DNA from: an uncultured Lachnospiraceae bacterium
Lineage (GTDB): Bacteria > Bacillota > Clostridia > Lachnospirales > Lachnospiraceae
Direction of reading: 5' to 3'
Assembly: GCA_910589385.1 (NCBI GenBank)
Contig: CAJUTU010000083.1
Coordinates: forward strand, 1 to 6,852
Length of the DNA stretch: 6,852 bases
Shown here: positions 4,316 to 6,852 of the stretch, one piece after another
Numbering within the stretch: the first letter of the stretch is position 1
Layout of the letters: each line of letters starts with the position of its first letter
Notes under the pieces: generated by a model
Seen by the model: only the letters and a program-made list of their open reading frames with translations
Told to the model about the DNA's origin: nothing
Database searches by the model: none
Position numbers and translations under genes: made by a program

Positions 4316-4936
4316 ATGTGTGGACGCTACTATGTAGATGATGATACCGCAAGGGAAATTGAGAAGCTGGTCCGGCAGGTGGACGAAAGGATGAAACAGG
4401 CTTCAGCGGCAGGAGGTCCGCTGCAGGCAAAGGATATCCATCCATCAGAGGTTGCGCCCGTGCTTGTGGGTGATGGGCAAAACGTATGCTGCAGGTGGCA
4501 GAGGTGGGGATTCCCTGGTTTTCATGGAAAGCAGCTCATATTCAATGCCAGGAGCGAATCCGTGACGGAGAAAAGGATGTTCCGGGAGAGTGTGGGACAG
4601 CGGCGGATTGTAGTGCCTGCGGCATGGTTTTACGAGTGGAACAGGAACAAAAAGAAGAACATATTTTACCGGAAAGACCAGCCAGTGCTGTATATGGCCG
4701 GATTCTATAACCGGTATCAGGACGAGGATCGGTTTGTTATTCTGACGACAGCGGCTAACGATTCCATGCAGCCAGTGCATGACAGGATGCCTTTGGTATT
4801 GGAGCAGGATGAAATCCGTAAGTGGCTAGCGGAGGATGTGCTATTGGATGCTTTTCTTCATAAAGTGCCCCCACCGCTGGAACGGCGGACAGACTTTGAG
4901 CAAATGAGTCTGTTTGCTTCAGCAAATTCTAAATGA
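4316..4936 (+). CDS. SRAP-domain protein (YedK/HMCES family), abasic-site DNA-protein crosslinker
   Basis: The product has 206 residues. Family members cap abasic sites in single-stranded DNA through a thiazolidine link to Cys2 after removal of Met1. All the expected residues are here: Cys2 in MCGRYY, Asn77 in FNARSES, Glu107 in WFYEW, and His155 in HDRMPLVL. ATG 4316 must be the start because it places Cys at position 2; a TTG two codons upstream would bury it. AAGGAAAG and GCAGGT lie upstream. The C-terminus is FEQMSLFASANSK, where QMSLF (196-200) fits the bacterial beta-clamp-binding pentamer, a parallel to the PCNA-binding box of human HMCES. The translesion polymerase follows with its own LexA-type promoter. 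No LexA box was seen directly before this gene. Older annotation calls these 'SOS response-associated peptidase'. Confidence 0.95.
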   Translation: MCGRYYVDDDTAREIEKLVRQVDERMKQASAAGGPLQAKDIHPSEVAPVLVGDGQNVCCRWQRWGFPGFHGKQLIFNARSESVTEKRMFRESVGQRRIVVPAAWFYEWNRNKKKNIFYRKDQPVLYMAGFYNRYQDEDRFVILTTAANDSMQPVHDRMPLVLEQDEIRKWLAEDVLLDAFLHKVPPPLERRTDFEQMSLFASANSK

Positions 4937-4952
4937 CGGAATAAATTTCCTG

Positions 4953-4981
4953 TTGAAATTAGAACATATGTTTGCTATAAT
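4953..4981 (+). promoter_or_regulatory. SOS promoter of the Y-family polymerase with LexA box
   Basis: TTGAAA (4953-4958) and TATAAT (4976-4981) are separated by 17 bases, a near-consensus sigma-A promoter. The spacer contains GAACATATGTTT (4962-4973), matching the Gram-positive LexA box GAAC-N4-GTTC except for the last base. LexA bound there would block polymerase entry, so the polymerase gene should be off until RecA-driven LexA cleavage. A weaker copy of the same core, ACATATGTTTG, recurs at 5000-5010 over the start codon. Confidence 0.8.
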
Positions 4982-5007
4982 GAAGTTCCACAGGAGGTGA
5001 CATATGT

Positions 5008-6270
5008 TTGGAAAGCACTATTTTTCATATTGATGTCAATTCAGCCTTCCTTAGTTGGGAGGCTGTTTATCGTCTGGCCCATAAGGGAGGGAAACAGGAT
5101 CTCAGGGAAATTGCATCCGCTGTTGGCGGTGATATGACAATGCGCCACGGGATCATTCTGGCCAAGTCCATTCCGGCTAAAAGGTATGGCATAAAGACAG
5201 GAGAAACAATACTGGAAGCACAGCGCAAATGTCCGAATCTGGTAATAGTGCCGCCTAATTACAGCCTGTATGAAAAATGCTCTGCAGCATTTATGAATGT
5301 CCTGCGGGAGTATTCCGATGTTGTTGAGCAGTACAGCATTGATGAAGCCTTTGTGGACATGACTTCCAGCGTCAGGCTGTTTGGAACGCTGGAGGAGGTA
5401 GCGGTTCAGATTAAGGACAGCATTCATAATAAATTGGGGTTTACAGTGAATGTTGGGGTATCCAGCAGCAAGCTGCTTGCAAAGATGGCAAGTGATTTTA
5501 AGAAGCCGGATATGGTCCATACGTTGTATCCTGAAGAAATTCCGCAGAAGATGTGGCCGCTGCCGGTATCCGATTTGTTTTTTGTAGGCCGCGCCACAGC
5601 AAAAAAATTGTTTGACTTAGGGATTAAGACCATAGGGGAGCTGGCAGCGGCAGATCCGATGTGGTTAAAAGGCATCCTCAAAAAGCAGGGGGAAGTCATA
5701 TGGGGATTTGCAAATGGTGTGGATGTCTCCCCAGTGCTGGCAGAGCCTCCAGCCAACAAGGGCTATGGTAATTCCACTACCACGCCATATGATGTGACAG
5801 ATGTGGAAACCGCTGACAGGGTGCTGCTTGCGCTGGCAGAAACAGTGGGATACAGGCTGCGGACAGATAATGTGCAGGCTTCGGTAGTAGCAGTAGGTAT
5901 CCGGTATGCAGACCTGTCTTATGTATCCCATCAAACGGTGTTGAAGACAGCCACGAACCTGACATGGGAAATTTATCAGGCAGCTTGCAGGTTGTTCTTG
6001 GAATTGTGGGACCACAGACCGATTCGACATCTGGGGATTCACACAAGCCGTGTCAGGGAGGATGGTTTCTTCAGACAGACAACGCTTTTTGATGAAATAG
6101 ATTATGAAAAACTAGAGAAAGTGGATAAGACCGTGGATGCTCTTAGAGAGCGGTATGGAATGGATACCGTAATGCGTGCGACATTTTTGCGCCAACCCAT
6201 TGACCATATGAGCGGGGGTATTTCAAGGGAGAAACGGACGGTAGATTATGACAAGGTGAAAGTTCAGTGA
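5008..6270 (+). CDS. dinB: Y-family translesion DNA polymerase (DinB/UmuC-like)
   Basis: The product has 420 residues and copies damaged DNA with low fidelity. It starts IFHIDVNSAF with metal-binding Asp9 and a steric-gate aromatic Phe14. The finger/palm motif LAKSIPAKRYGIK is at 52-64, the catalytic SIDEAFVD with Asp112/Glu113 at 110-117, VGVSSSKLLAKMASDFKKP at 149-167, and the helix-hairpin-helix VGRATAKKLFDLGI at 193-206. The little-finger domain follows, and QTTLF at 357-361 is a beta-clamp-binding motif. It is full length, of the UvrX/ImpB-type branch seen in Firmicutes and their mobile elements. The start is TTG 5008: earlier in-frame codons do not exist and the next ATG would remove Asp9. 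AGGAGG (4992-4997) is better spaced for an out-of-frame ATG at 5004 that stops after nine codons, which may limit expression. SOS control is inferred from the promoter. Confidence 0.95.
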   Translation: MESTIFHIDVNSAFLSWEAVYRLAHKGGKQDLREIASAVGGDMTMRHGIILAKSIPAKRYGIKTGETILEAQRKCPNLVIVPPNYSLYEKCSAAFMNVLREYSDVVEQYSIDEAFVDMTSSVRLFGTLEEVAVQIKDSIHNKLGFTVNVGVSSSKLLAKMASDFKKPDMVHTLYPEEIPQKMWPLPVSDLFFVGRATAKKLFDLGIKTIGELAAADPMWLKGILKKQGEVIWGFANGVDVSPVLAEPPANKGYGNSTTTPYDVTDVETADRVLLALAETVGYRLRTDNVQASVVAVGIRYADLSYVSHQTVLKTATNLTWEIYQAACRLFLELWDHRPIRHLGIHTSRVREDGFFRQTTLFDEIDYEKLEKVDKTVDALRERYGMDTVMRATFLRQPIDHMSGGISREKRTVDYDKVKVQ

Positions 6271-6286
6271 GAGAGGATGGGGTATC

Positions 6287-6604
6287 ATGGCATTTGGGAT
6301 AGGAACAAATTCACAGAAGGCAGATGTCGGACCAATCAGGGGAAAACAGAGGGAAATAGGATGCTATTGCTGGTTTACAAATAAGGGGCGGATGATGCCT
6401 ACTGCGCTGAAGGTGCAGGACGAGGACGGCGAGATCAGGACAGTCCGCCAGATTAAGGTACATTCCCAAGAGGAAAAGATGTATGCAGGGGTGTCTTCTG
6501 TTGAGTTCAACTGTACCATAACGATTCTGGAACAGCAAATCAATGTTAAGCTGATTTATTACAAGGAAGAAAACAGGTGGGCGCTTGTTTACCAACAGGA
6601 GTAG
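6287..6604 (+). CDS. Hypothetical protein downstream of the Y-family polymerase
   Basis: The product has 105 residues: a Gly/Lys-rich start (GIGTNSQKADVGPIRGKQRE), a middle with IGCYCWFTNKGRMMPTALKV and DEDGEIRTVRQIKVHSQEEK, and a beta-rich end (INVKLIYYKEENRWALVYQQ). It looks cytoplasmic, with no signal peptide, membrane helix or recognised catalytic motif. The gene begins 16 bases after the polymerase stop, with GAGAGGATGG as ribosome binding site, so it is almost certainly in the same SOS-regulated transcript. In many Firmicutes the slot after such a polymerase holds a YolD-like protein; this one does not look like YolD. A helper or regulator of the polymerase is a reasonable guess, from position only. 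Confidence 0.8.
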   Translation: MAFGIGTNSQKADVGPIRGKQREIGCYCWFTNKGRMMPTALKVQDEDGEIRTVRQIKVHSQEEKMYAGVSSVEFNCTITILEQQINVKLIYYKEENRWALVYQQE

Positions 6605-6638
6605 CCGGGAAATGCTTTCTGCCCTGAAAAATTATATT

Positions 6639-6667
6639 ACCGGTATAAATTATACTTACAGTATAAT
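6639..6667. promoter_or_regulatory. Overlapping palindromes at a TATAAT element (operator/promoter)
   Basis: GTATAA (6643-6648), TTATAC (6650-6655) and GTATAA (6661-6666) alternate in orientation. They make GTATAA-A-TTATAC and the overlapping perfect dyad ATTATACT-TAC-AGTATAAT (6649-6667). The last half-site contains TATAAT (6662-6667), a good -10 element for the gene starting at 6693 or 6747, though no clear -35 is present. The layout suits a repressor or activator binding cooperatively over the promoter. AT-rich sequence makes short palindromes easier by chance. Confidence 0.45.
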
Positions 6668-6692
6668 GACAAAACAGAAAATAGGTGTTATA

Positions 6693-6852
6693 GTGGTTAC
6701 AGTTAGAAAACAAAGCGGACCGGATGAGTCCAGAAAGGAAAGGATCATGGCAACAGTTAATTTCGCAGCAAATTCATTTGCAACAACTTTAGTTGTTTAT
6801 TATCTGCATAGCGAACATTATGAGGCACTGTTCAGTAAAGAAAAAGAGCAGA
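6693..6852 (+). CDS. Start of an unrecognised gene, running off the window
   Basis: Two in-frame starts are possible: GTG 6693 behind AGGTGT (6683-6688), or ATG 6747 behind AGGAAAGGA. The second ribosome binding site is better and the protein then begins MATVNFAANSFATTLVVYYL, followed by HSEHYEALFSKEKEQ and the window end. The shorter start gives 35 visible codons, the longer 53. A mildly hydrophobic N-terminus then a charged segment is all that can be seen. No family is recognised. It is separated from the polymerase operon by a palindrome-rich promoter region and so is probably controlled independently. Confidence 0.55.
   Translation, partial: MVTVRKQSGPDESRKERIMATVNFAANSFATTLVVYYLHSEHYEALFSKEKEQ

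Noticed and set aside
5041..5520. 159-codon reverse-strand frame inside the polymerase gene
   Set aside because: It is the shadow of a confidently identified polymerase gene.
1..6852. tRNA, rRNA or CRISPR array
   Set aside because: No tRNA-like cloverleaf, rRNA sequence or regularly spaced repeat series was seen on either strand.

Overview
The window looks like Gram-positive, low-to-mid GC Clostridia DNA, most likely from a Lachnospiraceae-type gut anaerobe. Strong GGAGG-type ribosome binding sites, frequent GTG and TTG starts and protein styles typical of that group support this. Most of it reads as a mobile or formerly mobile element, probably part of an integrative or conjugative element. 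This rests on sequence reading and recalled families; no database search was possible.

Bases 1-760: a GC-rich unrecognised gene (2-538), then a frame remnant that looks like the C-terminal end of a membrane protein (555-725). Bases 769-1199: a solitary OmpR-type winged-helix protein closed by a strong hairpin terminator. Bases 1207-2628: a module with the order and sizes of the Tn916 orf9/orf7/orf8 control region, namely a reverse-strand XRE repressor-like gene, about 450 bases of densely structured leader, then a region-4-only sigma-like gene overlapping a small region-2-like gene. The leader holds several stem-loops, two with T-runs, a 36-codon candidate leader ORF, and a hairpin that covers the ribosome binding site of the sigma-like gene.

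Bases 2629-3927: a small serine recombinase preceded by repeats arranged like a resolvase/invertase target site, then a translationally coupled hypothetical gene that appears broken by a one-base deletion. The recombinase has Trp where this superfamily has a conserved active-site Arg.

Bases 4010-6604: a DNA-damage cassette made of a DUF5348 protein, a SRAP (YedK/HMCES-like) protein, a Y-family DNA polymerase behind a promoter with a LexA-box-like site in its spacer, and a small hypothetical protein. Both the SRAP protein (QMSLF) and the polymerase (QTTLF) carry beta-clamp-binding-type motifs. This suggests an SOS-linked abasic-site shielding plus translesion synthesis unit that could help the element survive as single-stranded or damaged DNA. 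The window ends with an overlapping-palindrome promoter/operator region and the start of another unrecognised gene.
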